From Gorsachius magnificus (lineage: Eukaryota; Chordata; Aves; Pelecaniformes; Ardeidae): a stretch of 64,000 nt of DNA. Of this stretch, positions 48,901 to 60,568 are shown one piece after another. Each line of letters opens with the position of its first letter. Position 1 is the stretch's first letter. Location: assembly GCA_034008185.1 (NCBI GenBank), contig CM067081.1, positions 187,199,510 to 187,263,509 on the forward strand, written 5' to 3'. Below the pieces are notes generated by a model. The model had not been told where the DNA came from. It saw only the letters and a list, made by a program, of their open reading frames with translations, and did not search any database. The position numbers were made by a program, and so were the translations under genes.

Positions 48901-50381
48901 TCTGAGGGCTGTTCTAACATTTATTTTAAAGCTATCAGAATTTGGGGTAGCGTGCAAAGAAAAAAGATAAAGACGGGCAAACTAGTAGCTTAAAACTTGT
49001 AGTTTATTTACCTAAATACTTAGCTCCCAAGTGCTTTTTTTCAGCATTCACAGCACTGATTCATAATCTATGTTAAAGATAGTTTGGTCTTCTATATTGC
49101 CTTCTCCAGAACATGTCACTCTGAAGAGCAGAGTAATCCCTTTAGTATCAGTAGACCAGGGTAGGCAAATGAATAATTTTAAACTATTCTGTACTCGGCG
49201 TCATCTCAAAAATTGCTCAGCTTTTTACATCCAAATCAATTTTTCTGTAAGAAGGAATACTGGCCCAAACACCAAGGTTATCATCTGCCTTCTGAATGTT
49301 GTGGCAACCACCATTTCTACCTGTACTGTCATCAGTGACTGCAAAAGAACTTTCTCACATGAGTCTTCAGAAGTGGTCCTTTGGAGTTCAGTTAGATAAA
49401 GGAAATATTTTCTTCTGAAAATGCTGAGACACAGTCCTCAATTTTTTTGTGGGCATAGATGATCAGTGAGCTGACATATCTGGGTGAAATATTACTATAT
49501 TTTACTCTATTTTTTAAAGTAGAGGTGTAGTTCTAAACAGGAATAATATCTCTATTCTTTATTGAGTATCATAATGAATGCCTATAATCAAATTACACCT
49601 ACAAAGATAGTTTATGAATATTATTTGCATTGACTAGGTTAAGATGTTTGATTAACATTTATAATTTTATGCAAATAAGCTATACAGGCCTTTTTCTCCA
49701 AAACTTTATAGAAACAAAAAAACTCTTATTAAGCCATAGCATCCCACACCTTTGCATACTCCAGTGGGTACACTTCCATTTTCAGTGCAGACAGCTGCAT
49801 ATTCAGGAGTAAGAATGAAAATTTAAGAAATGACTGAAAATTAAAACCTGTCTTTTTCAGTAGTATTAGAAAACAAAATACCATCCAGGAAAGAAATTTG
49901 ATTTATGGATAGAACATAATCAAACACATGGCAGTTGTAGGTTTTTACTCTATCCAAACAAAAGGCTGAAAAGCTGTCCTTAACATAATTAATGGAGCTT
50001 AACAGCAAGTGAGAGTTTAGGCCTCCCTTTTGTATTTATTGGTATCCCTGTCAGCATGTTAGATATATACAGTTTTGTTGTGATATGCTGACAGATTTGG
50101 ACTGCATATATTGCTCCCAGTGGTTGTGGGCTCAGTTTGCAGAACATATGCCTTCACAAACTGGGTTTCCTCTAAGGAATAAATGAAGGGCATCCAGTAT
50201 ACGCTATTGCCATTATTTGATTACTTTTCCTGTAGTCCTAGTACTCCTAACAGTTACTCAAACATTATTACTTTAAACACCTAAAGCAGAAGATGGTGAA
50301 TTCCTGGTAAAAGGGATTCTTTTTTTTTTTTTTCAGGGCATATGAAGGATTCAAGTAGTAAGTATTCAATCAATAACACAT

Positions 50382-51522
50382 TGATGTTGTCTACCTTGAC
50401 TTCAGCAAGGCTTTTGACACTGTCTCCCATAACATCCTCATAGGGAAGCTCAAGAAGTATGGGTTGGATGAGTGGACAGTGAGGTGGATTGGGAACTGGC
50501 TGAACAACAGGGCTCAGAGGGTTCTGATCAGTGGGGCAGAGTCCAATTGGAGGTCGGTAGTTAGTGGAGTTCCCCAGGGCTCAGTACTCGGCCCAGTCTT
50601 GTTCAACTTGTTCATCAATGACCTGGACCATCAGCAAGTTCGCTGATGACACAAAACTGGGAGGAGTGGCTGATACGCCAGAGGGTTGTGCTGCCATTCA
50701 GCGGGACCTGGACAGGCTGGAGAGTTGGGTAGAGAGGAACCTGATGAAATTCAACAAGGGCAAGTGCCGAGTGCTGCACCTGGGGAGGTCAAACCCCATG
50801 CACCAGTACAGACTGGGGGCTGACCTGCTGGAAAGCAGCTCTGCCAAGAGGGACCTGGGGGTCCTGGTGGATGACAAGCTCACCATGAGCCAGCAGTGTG
50901 CCCTTGTTGCCAAGAAGGCCAATGGTATCCTGGGGTGCATTAAGAGGAGTGTGACCAGCAGGTCGAGGGAGGTTATCCTCCCCCTCTACTCTGCCCTGGT
51001 GAGATCCCACCTGGAGTACTGTGTCCAGTTCTGGGCTCCCCAGTTCAAGAAAGATGAGGAACTCCTAGAAAGAGTCCAGAAGAGAGCAACTAGGATGATA
51101 AAGGGACTCGAACATCTCCCCTATGAGGAAAGGCTGAGGGAGTTGGGCTTGTTCAGCCTGAAGAAGAGAAGACTGAGAGGGGACCTCATTAACACATACA
51201 AATATCTTAAGGGCAGAAATCATGAGGACAGAACCAGTCTCTTTGCAGTGGTGTCCAGCGACAGGACAAGGGGCAATGGGCACAAACTGAAACATAAGAG
51301 GTTTCAGTTGAACATGAGGAGGAACTTCTTTACTCTGAGGGTGACGGAGCACTGGAACAGGCTGCCCAGGGGGGTTGTGGAGTCTCCTTCTCTGGAGATA
51401 TTCAAAGCCGGCCTGGATGAAGTCCTGTGTAACATGCTCTAGGTGAACCTCCTTTAGCAGGAGGGTTGGACTAGATGATCTCACGGGGTCCCTTCCAACA
51501 CTTGCGATTCTGTGATTCTGTG
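50382..51522 (+). mobile_element. CR1 LINE, best-preserved copy
   Basis: A 1.1-kb CR1 starting at the reverse-transcriptase motif DFSKAFDT (50398-50421). The next motifs are [19 protein letters not shown] (50564-50608), then SKFADD (50633-50650), the C-terminal region, and a short 3' UTR ending in GATTCTGTGATTCTGTG. The 3' end (GATCTCACGGGGTCCC) differs from both other tail types here, so it belongs to a third CR1 lineage. One frame change near 50628 breaks ORF2; the rest, to 51442, is uninterrupted. That suggests a younger age than the other copies. Confidence 0.96.
50464..51442 (+). pseudogene. CR1 ORF2 (reverse transcriptase), one frame break
   Basis: Two overlapping open frames make up one broken protein. 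The first (50464-50646) carries [17 protein letters not shown] and [12 protein letters not shown] domain motifs before the active site. The second is open from 50564 to 51442, but its first 23 or so residues are an out-of-frame reading of the first. Its true content starts at [11 protein letters not shown], the catalytic aspartates, and continues to EHWNRLPRG and a stop after NML. A short deletion between NDLD and SKFADD, judged from the longer spacing at 30520-30550, is the likely cause. The N-terminal endonuclease is missing. Confidence 0.9.
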
Positions 51523-52580
51523 TAATATAAATTGTCACGCTTGCGTGAGGGTGGGTTTTCCACAGTTTAATACTTTCTGAATCACAGCATATTTAAGTGT
51601 CTCATACAGTGCTGGAAAAGACACTGGAGTTTTCTGCAATAATAGTAATGATTCAGAGTAATAAAAGATCAGTCCTATAGAACTGGACATAGATTTATAA
51701 GCCCTTGCAAAATACACTTAAGACCATATGTAGTACTAAAAAAATAATTAAAAATTACATACTTTCAAAATCAATTACCAATTAAACTGAATGAATCATT
51801 CTGAAAAGTGTATTTAAAAATACACAAAACACACGGAAGTGTTTGTAGGTAAAATAATTCTGAGAAAGAATTTTTTTTACTCCTATCTCAAATATGAAGT
51901 TAAATCACTTTGACTCTCATACTTTCCAGGTCCATTTGCCATGCCATTATACAATGGTAGTAGAAACATAGCCTTAAATGTAGTCTAGTAGTCAAACTGC
52001 TATCAATCTGTGTTGGGTCATTATTTGTTTAGCTACTCAAGCTACTCTAGCAACGCAAGAGAAATAATGTAAAGCAGAAAATTTGAACCATTACATGATC
52101 AAAGTTTATTTCTTTTATTAGCTAAATCATATTTGATTTTCTTCTATTTCCCTTTCAATTATTGGATACGAAGATTTTTGCAACCATTTTAATCAACACT
52201 CTTATCCTACTTGATTGTATGCAATGGAGCAACTATCCCGTGTGTATGGTAATATCTCCATGGTAACAGATTATAAAACATAAGCACAGGATTGTGATTA
52301 CTATTTAGAAAAGAAGGTGGTTGAACATGAGGAAATTACGCACCCAAGTCATTTCATTTCCTTGGGATTTCAACAACGACATTTAAGGACTGGAATGCGC
52401 TGTAAATTCCCAAGTTTCAATTAAAAAAATATTAATTAGGCTATTTATATGAATGTATATTATAAAAATAAACCAGAAAATAAATTAATATCTTGTTTTA
52501 TCAAATTCATTATTCTGTCTTTAAGGTAAGAACAACCTTACTTATGGTTCACTGTGAGCAAAATCACACATATAATTTAA
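51523..52580. other. Spacer between two opposed CR1 copies
   Basis: About 1.06 kb of AT-rich DNA with no recognisable element or coding region. It separates the 3' tails of the plus-strand and minus-strand CR1 copies. Confidence 0.6.
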
Positions 52581-53512
52581 TCATAGAATCATAGAATGTT
52601 TTGGGTTGGAAGGGACCCCTAGAGGTCATCTAGTCCAACCCCCCTGCAGTGAGCAGGGACACCACTAACTAGGTCAGGTTGCTCAGAGCCCCATCCAACC
52701 TGGCCTTGAATGTTTCCAGGGATGGGGCCTCCACTACCTCTCTGGGCAGCCCGTTCCAGTGGCTTTCTTTTTAATATTCTCATTGAAGTCAACTTGTCTG
52801 TGGGACCATTTATGATCTTAAAGGGAAGCACCTCTCTGGGCAACCTGTTCCAGTGTTTCACCACCCTCATTGTAAAGAATTTCCTCCTTATATCCAGTCT
52901 AAGCGTACCCTGGTTTAGTTTAAAACCATTACCCCTTGTCCTGACACAGCTGGCCCTACTAAAAAGATTTTCCTCATCTTTCCTATAGGCCCCATTTAGG
53001 TACTGAAAGGCCGTAATCAGGTCTCCCCGCAGCCTTCTCTTCTCCAGGCTGAACAACCCCAACTCTCTCAGCCTGTCCTCATGGGAGAGGTACTCCAGCC
53101 CTCGGATCATTTTAGTAGCCCTCCTCTGGACCCACTCCAACAGTTCCATGTCCTTCTTGTGCTGAGGGCTCCAGAGCTGGATGCAGTACTCCAGGTGAGG
53201 TCTCAGCAGAGCAGAGTAGAGGGGCAGAATCACCTCCCTTGACCTGCTGGCCACGCTTCTCCTGATGCAGCCCAGAGTACGGTTGGCCTCCTGGGCCGCC
53301 AGCGCACATTGCCGGCTCATGTCCAGCTTTTCATCCACCAGCACGCCCAAGTCCCTCTCGGCAGGGCTGCTCTCGATCCTTTCTTCCCCCAGCCTGTACT
53401 GATACTGGGGGTTACCCTGACCCAGGTGCAGGACCTTGCACTTGGCCTTGTTGAACCTCATGAGGTTCACACAGGCCCACCTCTCCAGCCTGTCCAGGTC
53501 TCTCTGGATGTA
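52581..53512 (-). mobile_element. CR1 LINE, antisense, internally interrupted
   Basis: On the plus strand it begins with the reversed tail TCATAGAATCATAGAATG and GGGACCCCTAGAGGTC, then runs back through the end of ORF2 to GGTCTCTCTGGATG, where it is 5'-truncated. A 26-bp word appears twice (52736-52761 and 52830-52855, 24 of 26 identical), enclosing 68 bp not found in the other copies. It may be two abutting copies, a template switch during insertion, or an insertion that duplicated its target. Tail type matches 1-180 and 62214-62557. Confidence 0.95.
52619..53512 (-). pseudogene. CR1 ORF2 C-terminal half, open but altered
   Basis: The minus strand is open for 315 codons from 53566. The CR1 part begins near residue 19 ([11 protein letters not shown]). 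It includes [65 protein letters not shown] and [10 protein letters not shown] near the end. The 68-bp interruption then adds an unrelated stretch before the usual end (GSGGPIPGN...) is read again. The catalytic FADD box is absent because of 5' truncation, so no active enzyme is possible. Confidence 0.88.
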
Positions 53513-55019
53513 CGCTTTTAAAGTATGCTGTATATCATATTTTTGTTCTAAATTATAGCCACACAAAAGAAAGCAGCAGAGGTACCTGAATCCACTTAAC
53601 TTTTTGAGAATGCATGAACAAGGAAAAGGATCTGATCAGACATTCCCTTAGTTACATTTATGGTCTATTAATAGGAGGAGACCAAGCACAATATGATTTC
53701 AGCAGACTTTTAGGAAAATTGTGTTACTTAGCTCTTTGGAGCATATTTAAGCATCCTTAAGCAGGAAGAAAGGAAGGTGTCAAAGCTTTCTCTTCAATTC
53801 ATTGCCTCTCATCTTCTTCTCTGAGGAAAGGACCAACCATCTTTTCTTAACTCTGCGCTAGAAAACTCGTGATGTTTTTGATCAGTGATATCTCGTCCCC
53901 TTGATCCTTCAGAGCACAGATTACAAGAATTACAAAAGGAATTATTTAGATGAGTTCGCAGGAGGAAGCTATGCATTATGCCAGTTCAGTTGACTTTTAG
54001 GAAAAATGTATTTAGATATATTATTTACATTGAATGAAATAGTCTGAGTGAGAAGTTTAGACAAAATACCTGACTTTTAGATGCATATGGCCAGATGAGA
54101 GGCTCTGTCATCAGAAGTCAATTCATACCGTTTTAGGACATGTCCAAGGTAAGGACGATGATTTACCTTCAGGAGCGACTATTTCTCTCCACTGGTGGCA
54201 AAGGGAGCCGACACAACCAGCTCATTTCACAAAGCTTTGAGTTACATGACATAAATTCCAACCCCAATTGCACTCCAATGTTTTATTTATTTACAAATAA
54301 AAGGTACTAGCTTGCAGAAGATGCATTCCTCTCTTGGCACTTTGTGACTGAATGAGTTTGTGTCTAAATATCTGCTATTTTGTTCCTGCTCTATCTGTTT
54401 CCCCACAGACCCAGAAGTATATGATCATTGACCAAAGAGCAGACAGCCTACCTACATTACATTTTTCTTGCTGTAGCCTGCTTGAATTAGAAGCAGTTTG
54501 AAAGATGCACAGTTTCAAACAGTAGTTTATTTGCATTACTCGTGAAAGTCCTCCAGCTAAATTTCCACACAGCACACTGATTATGTCCATGCAAGTGTGT
54601 CTGTGGAGCTTTTAAGCTTATTGAGACAAATAGTGAAAGTAACAGAGAGCGAGAGCTTCCTGTACTGTGTATAACGAGATTTCCATCTTGGCTTATTCTG
54701 AGCTCCCTCAGTGAGTAATCCTTTTAGCCATTTTCATATCATCCTAAACTCCATGTTTCAAAGGTTGAAGGGCATCACTGCACTGATTTAAAATCTCTAG
54801 TTGCCAGAAAATATATAATCTTTCAATTAAACTTCTTGTAAAAGTATAGGTATATTGTCAGTTGTAATCTTAGAATGAGGAATGTTTTGTGCTAAACAAA
54901 GAGTAGAAACATTATCACAGACTGCGTTGTGTACATGTCGCATCTTCCATATAATGAAATAACTTTTCTTCTCTCTAAAAAGCATTTCTGATCTAGGAAA
55001 TAACCTCCCTGAAGCAAAA

Positions 55020-55118
55020 AGATCCTGGGGCAAAATTCTATGGACTTCATTATTCTAGAGATCAGACTAAATGATCCAATGACCCCTTCTAGCCTCCATG
55101 GAACTTACAGAAACTATA
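55020..55118 (+). mobile_element. Ancient CR1-type 3' tail
   Basis: GATCCTGGGGCAAAATTC, TATGGACTTCATTATTC, then GATCAGACTAAATGATCC and CCCCTTCTAGCCTCC keep the order of an old CR1/L3-like 3' UTR: a GGTCAGACTAGATGATC-type block, then CCCTTCTGGCC-type, then the tail. The octamer tail has decayed. Only the last 100 bp are recognisable. Confidence 0.68.
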
Positions 55119-55440
55119 TGACCTTAATGAGTGAAAGTGTACATATTTAATATTCTTTAATAGGTTCACAGATATTAAAGATTATCATGATCACCTGCTA
55201 TGACCTTCTACAGTAACCACTTATTTCCTTAAGAGTTTTTTAAGAATTATAACAATCTAGTACCAGCTGGTAAGCTGTCCTGGAGGTTACTGCCCTTCAT
55301 CATTATTAATTTTCTTTGTTTTTTATTTTAATTTGCCCAAATTCTGCTTCCAATCACTTGATCTCGTTAAGCCATGTTTGTTAAACCCTCCCTTCTGTTA
55401 AAAATCTGTAAATAAAAATCTTTTGTAAATGAAAACTTAC

Positions 55441-55510
55441 CACTTTCATACTGTTCAATGAGATCACACACTAATATTTTGTCATTAGACAGTAACTCCT
55501 CAATCTCCCA
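55441..55510 (-). other. Candidate internal exon, 70 nt
   Basis: On the minus strand GGGATTTCCTTTGTAG at 55511 is a good acceptor, and GTAAGT at 55440 is a strong donor. The 70 bases between are open in one frame only: 23 codons plus one base, starting WEIEELLSNDK. The peptide is helix-like and acidic with purine-biased first codon positions. I recognise no family. Its ending phase (1) fits the segment at 28153-28206, but that is 27 kb away. Confidence 0.27.
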
Positions 55511-57319
55511 CTACAAAGGAAATCCCAATCTTGCCTAGTATTTTTCTGAAAAATTCCAAGTTACCATCATTCTTCTTAAAAACAGTTATGAATTCAACTC
55601 ACTCTTCATCAGCTAGCTCTCTAGTGTTTCTATCTCCAGTAGTTCATTCATTTACATAGGTGGGTTTGCTTTTTTTCATACACTGTGAACATGCATGCAG
55701 ACATATATATGTATGTGCATGCATACTTCTATACACATGTAAATATTCTGCTTGCAGTGTCTCTCTGCACCCATTTAAAGATGTGCAAGTAAATAAACTC
55801 CAAAAGGGGCCATACAGTTACTTTCAGATTAAACTAAACTGTCAGATATATCTAAAGTGCTCCAGCTGCAAATGGTCTGTGGGATCAGACGAGAGATAAT
55901 TCCGAGATAAAAAACACTGCAGTGTGTTTCATGTGAGTAACAAGGCATTTAAGGCTTCCTGTATCACTGTTCAGATCAGCTCCTGTTGGTCCACTCTACT
56001 TTCTAAAGTAGACATAGTCACTGATGCCACCATAGTTGACATTGTTCATAAACCTCTCAAAATCTACCTGAAGACCTTTTGGTTTCCAAAATTATATGCA
56101 TTGTTTTTTCAGACACGCTGGGAGGCTTATTATGTTCAGCTGTCTTATTATGTTGGCTGCCTTATATCTCTTACAGAGGAAAATTACCTTTGAAATTGTA
56201 CCGATATTCCATGGATCTAACCTGTATTTCTTTTTGCAAGATCCATTAAAATACATTTCGTTAATATTCACATTCATCAATTAGCCCATGTTGCAACTTA
56301 ATCCAACCTTTTCATCCTTTGCCTCCACCACTAGGATTACACTTTCACAGGTGAAGTGATAGGAAGATAGAGCAGAAAGACCTCAGCAACTCAGCACGGT
56401 CCTTGTAATATGTAAGATTTTGAAGCTGTAACAAAAAGTTCTTTCACTTTCAGGTTTTGTACAGCTGAGTACATAAAAGCATACTTTTCCTGGAGGCTGC
56501 TCGTTGTTTTATATACTTAAAAGGCCTTTACTTCTGTATTTTATCATTCACAACAGAAAACTATCCCACTTGTTTGACACATTATGTCAATTACCACCAA
56601 AAGGTGAGTTACGGCTCAAATTTGGAATGAGCAGTGGAAATATGTAAAGGTCACCACATCCAGATCGGGAAGAAACCAAAACTGTTGTTCCTCTGCCAGG
56701 CTTTTGCAGGCTGAAGTGACAGCAGTTTAAATTCAGGCTTACTTGTAAGGAAATTTTATTTTAATTTTCCTCTTTATTTCTCATTCTCTCTGTAACAACT
56801 ACTTCCCACCTTTACATTATTATCAAAGCTGCCCACACTTAAGAAAACTTAGGGTCTGTCTGTCTGCCAATTCAAACATCCATCTGGACTGAACAATGTA
56901 CTGTAAAAAGAATCTGGCATTGCTTCCTTACATTTTTTTCTTTGTTTTTGAATAAAAAGCTTGAGAGAATTGAAGTATTCAAAGCTGATTGATGTACTTT
57001 TAAAGTAAAACTATGCTTTTTTGAAGCAAAAGCTATGCAGACTCCTTAAGTGCAGAGGATCACATCACTAAAAAGTCTCATTGTACTGTCACTATCTGCA
57101 GCCACACTAGAAATAGGTGACGCATTCAGATTGGCAAAAAGAAGAAAAAGAGACTAATAATGAAGAGAAAAGAAGTGTTGACAAAATAAGAGCTTTTTAC
57201 TATCAGAAAAGCGGGAATCCTTATTAGCTCTATTCATTTTCAAAGATGGTTTGTGCAAGTGCAGATAAAACTTCTGGCCACTACTAATTAGCAAAGAGAA
57301 GAAATAAAATGTAATTTGC

Positions 57320-57500
57320 ATCTGTAAACACAGGAACACAGAAATTGCCATGCTAAGTCGGTCTTGAGGTCTGTTTAGGTTCAACTGCCTGTGAGGGTCT
57401 CTCTGATACTTCAGAGGAGGAGGGTGCTTACTATCTACTGATCGGTAGCTGTACTGACTGTGGACCTCTGAGACCAGCTATGGATGAAGAAAAATCTATA
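57320..57500 (+). mobile_element. Possible ancient amniote interspersed repeat
   Basis: The series GGAACACAGAAATTGCCATG, GTCTCTCTGATACTTCAG, AGGAGGAGGGTGC, ACCAGCTATGG follows the order of a repeat seen in turtle and crocodilian genomes, which has a GGAACATAGAATTGCC-like start and TGCTTCAGAGG-like middle. Divergence is high and the family name is uncertain. Confidence 0.4.
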
Positions 57501-60500
57501 ATGAATATCTTTGTGGGGGTAGCTGCAGTACAGGGAATCAAACCCTTTATTATGTGGCCTCACTTCCTAGCAGAAGTATTGGAGACATACTTGTCCAGCA
57601 TGTCTGAGTGGAGCAGTTAACATGAGTTAGGCCTGGCTAGCATAGGTGTCAGCATAACCCCATGAACTTCAGCCAGCTTTTAGTTTCAATAAGAGTAGAA
57701 AGATTTAGGAAACGTTTTGTGTAAGTAGAAGCAGACAAAATACCATCAGTCACTTGTCCCAAACAGCCTGCACCCTGAATGGGGTTTTTTGCGCTCAGGT
57801 AGATAGCCAAATTATGCCAACAATCTGCTGATCATCAAGAAGCACAAAAGCAGTAAAGAAATGTCCAGACTGTGAACACCACCAGCAGTGACAGCAAATC
57901 AGAAAACAACAGCAGGATTTGAACAGATAAATCACCAACAAGTTATTCTCTACTGAATCCTGTAACTCAGGACACTTAGTTGGGAATGTTTAGGTTAGAC
58001 AAGAGTTTCTCAAAAGACTCCAAGGAGGAAAATCTTGTGACCTTGCACCAGCATCTGGGAACTCCAGGGAACAAGGAAGGGCTCAGGGGACCCCACCACC
58101 AGGCCCTGGGACCGTGCACAGCCTGACTGGCACCACTCATACACCTGACTGCTCTGCAGGACTGCAGCATCTCTCCTGTGCAATAGGGAAGTCGTGTACA
58201 AAACCACTACACAAATCTGGCCAGCTTCCCTGCCTGACTGCCCCACAGGGAAGTTGTGTAATTTGTAAAATTGCATGTGTCTGTGATTAAAGTGCTGTGG
58301 TATCCAAATCCATTTAGCTTCCACGTTTTCATTTGGTTTTCAACCATGACACCAAGATGGCAGATCAACATATTTTCCTCCTAAACCTCCAAAACACTTG
58401 TTTATTTTTCATTATTCTAGTAATAATACATTAACAGATGCATATTGCTTTGACTTTCAAAGGCACGTGTGCTCCTATATCACACAAATCTAAGATCTTG
58501 TTATCATACACATACTTACATATATACACATCGATGAGAACCAGTGTTATCTTTTCTGATTTCCCTAATACTTCATGGCAGAGCACCTGCATTTAGGTAA
58601 ATTCATTACTGGATGAACACATTCCTTCAAGTGAAATATGTCCCTCAAAGTAGTGCCACTTATTACTGCATATGCAAATACTCCTATGAATATTAATGTC
58701 ATTGAGGATAATTAGGGGGTTTTTGTAATTGAAAACAATGGCGATAAAATATTTAACAGGTGAATTAAGTTAATATTTTTTTCAAAAACAATCTTGTCCT
58801 ATCATAATACTCTGCTGCTTACACAATAATCAAAATTCCAAGTGAAGGACTGCATTAAAAAAGGGAGAGAAAATTTACTACCCAGCCTTGTCTAAAAATT
58901 GGCAGTAGATATTATTTTATGCTGTTTTATTTCCCATTTGCATATCTTTTGAAAAATCCAGCTGTATCCAACTTGATCAACCTTTCACATTGATAAGAAA
59001 GCTAATAAAATATTCAGTAAAACCAAATTATCTCAATTTCAGATAAACAGGTATACATTGCTATATATATCTCCCTACATAGAATGAGCTTGCTTTCCAT
59101 AAAGTGAAATCAACGCTGTCTTGAAACAACCAATTAGTTTTTAATTAAGATGATTTAGGCTATGTCTGTTACTGGACGCAAAGATGCATTTCAGGTCCAG
59201 ATGTAAACCTGGTCATCTCCCGACTTCTTTGTAAGGTAAGATCTAAGCAACCATCAATCTTCCTCTAGCCCTGGGGGAGCTTGCCAAGGTAATCTTTGTG
59301 CAGCAGGAAATGGATCTGAAAGTTTCTGATTGATTGTACATTTGTATCTTTTTAGAGTATACTTAGCTCCAGTTTTAACATCTTCTATAACAAAAATGTT
59401 TCAATAATTTTGGGGGGCTGTTTTTCTTTTTTGCTGAAGAATTACTTTCAGCACAGTAGGCCGAAAGTTCTTCATTGATCAGTGAGGATGGATGAGAACC
59501 AGGACCCACGGTGCTGGAGGGCAATACAACAGTGATTCAGAACACCTCATGACCTCAGATGAGAAAAAGTTGCTTGGGAGCACAAGATGATAGAGGGTAT
59601 TCTGAACAGGGGGAGCTCACCTGCAGCACTGCAACACTCCATTAAAATATGTGCTTGGGGACTTTGTATGTCCCAAATGAAAAGTTTTGTTTCCTATCAA
59701 ATACAACATTTCATGTTGTCCTAAGGTATGTTTCAGTATTTTTTAAATATAATAAAAACAAATATCAAAAATTAAATTAGATTCCCTTTTCCTACACATT
59801 TTTTTGGTTCATCAGCTGAACTACAAATCAGTTATTCATACAGTCCTGCAAGTATTAAAAATATTGGACTCCATAAAATCCATTCTATTTTGTATAATCC
59901 CCAGCTGACTGGCATTATTTTAGGCAGACTAGTTTAAGTCTTTATTTATCAAGCTTTGAACAGCTATTCCATTATTTTGACTGGGATCAAAGGCTGATGG
60001 GACTAGGTTTAATGAAAGTAGCAAGGCACACTGAGTAGTGCTGTATTTGGGTTTTTTAATCAAGTTTATTTTTTACTTCATTTGATGCTAAGATAAATAA
60101 AAATAGATTAATACAGCATTTTTCAGTGAAACTGAGGATAAAATTATAGACAATTCAGAAGTACTAGGAATAAAAAGGACAACATTTCTATGCAAGATTT
60201 GATAGCCTACCATTGGGAATTTGGTAAAACTGTTAGCAAATCTGAGGACTTTATCAAACTGAGTACGAAGCTTAGGGTTATGCTTAATGATTCTATTCAT
60301 CCAAACTACATTTCAGTGTTTAAAAGTTGGACTTAAAGGACTGAGACACATGTTCCTACCTTCCTTTCTAGTTACTCAGCCCAACCAAAAGTTGTTTTAT
60401 CCTGAGGTATGTCATTTTGCTCACAATATGAATTTTCATGTGGGATGCCTCTCTTCCTCACTGATTGTACAGGCAGCCTTGAGTCACTAACACAGACATA

Positions 60501-60545
60501 CATGTCTAATTTTTAGATAGGATTAAACCTAACCTAGGAGCTTAC

Positions 60546-60568
60546 TTTTTTTTTTTTTTTTTTTTTTT
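60546..60568. repeat. Poly(T) tract, 23 bases
   Basis: A run of 23 T followed by CCCCTAAACTC. No element is recognised on either side. Confidence 0.97.

Larger units (their letters stand above)
34677..50381. other. Long gene-poor AT-rich stretch
   Basis: 15.7 kb without CR1 copies or coding regions I can support. It holds A28 (38378-38405), (CA)17 (39771-39804), T19 (44050-44068), an A/T simple repeat (45927-45959), T14 (50320-50333), a faint ancient-repeat-like segment near 45325-45410, and a GC-richer patch at 46800-47171 ending in a strong plus-strand donor (ACA/GTAAGTAG at 47172). No open frame exceeds 120 codons. Confidence 0.55.

Noticed and set aside
51065..51538. Minus-strand open frame of 157 codons
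   Set aside because: Antisense shadow of the CR1 reverse-transcriptase frame on the plus strand.
52710..52988. Plus-strand open frame of 92 codons inside CR1
   Set aside because: It is the antisense reading of the minus-strand CR1 ORF2. The similar frame at 62312-62527 is the antisense of another CR1.
58518..58562. Minus-strand segment before GTAAGTATG
   Set aside because: Short open pseudo-exon with a poor acceptor. It shows how easily such segments arise in this AT-rich DNA.
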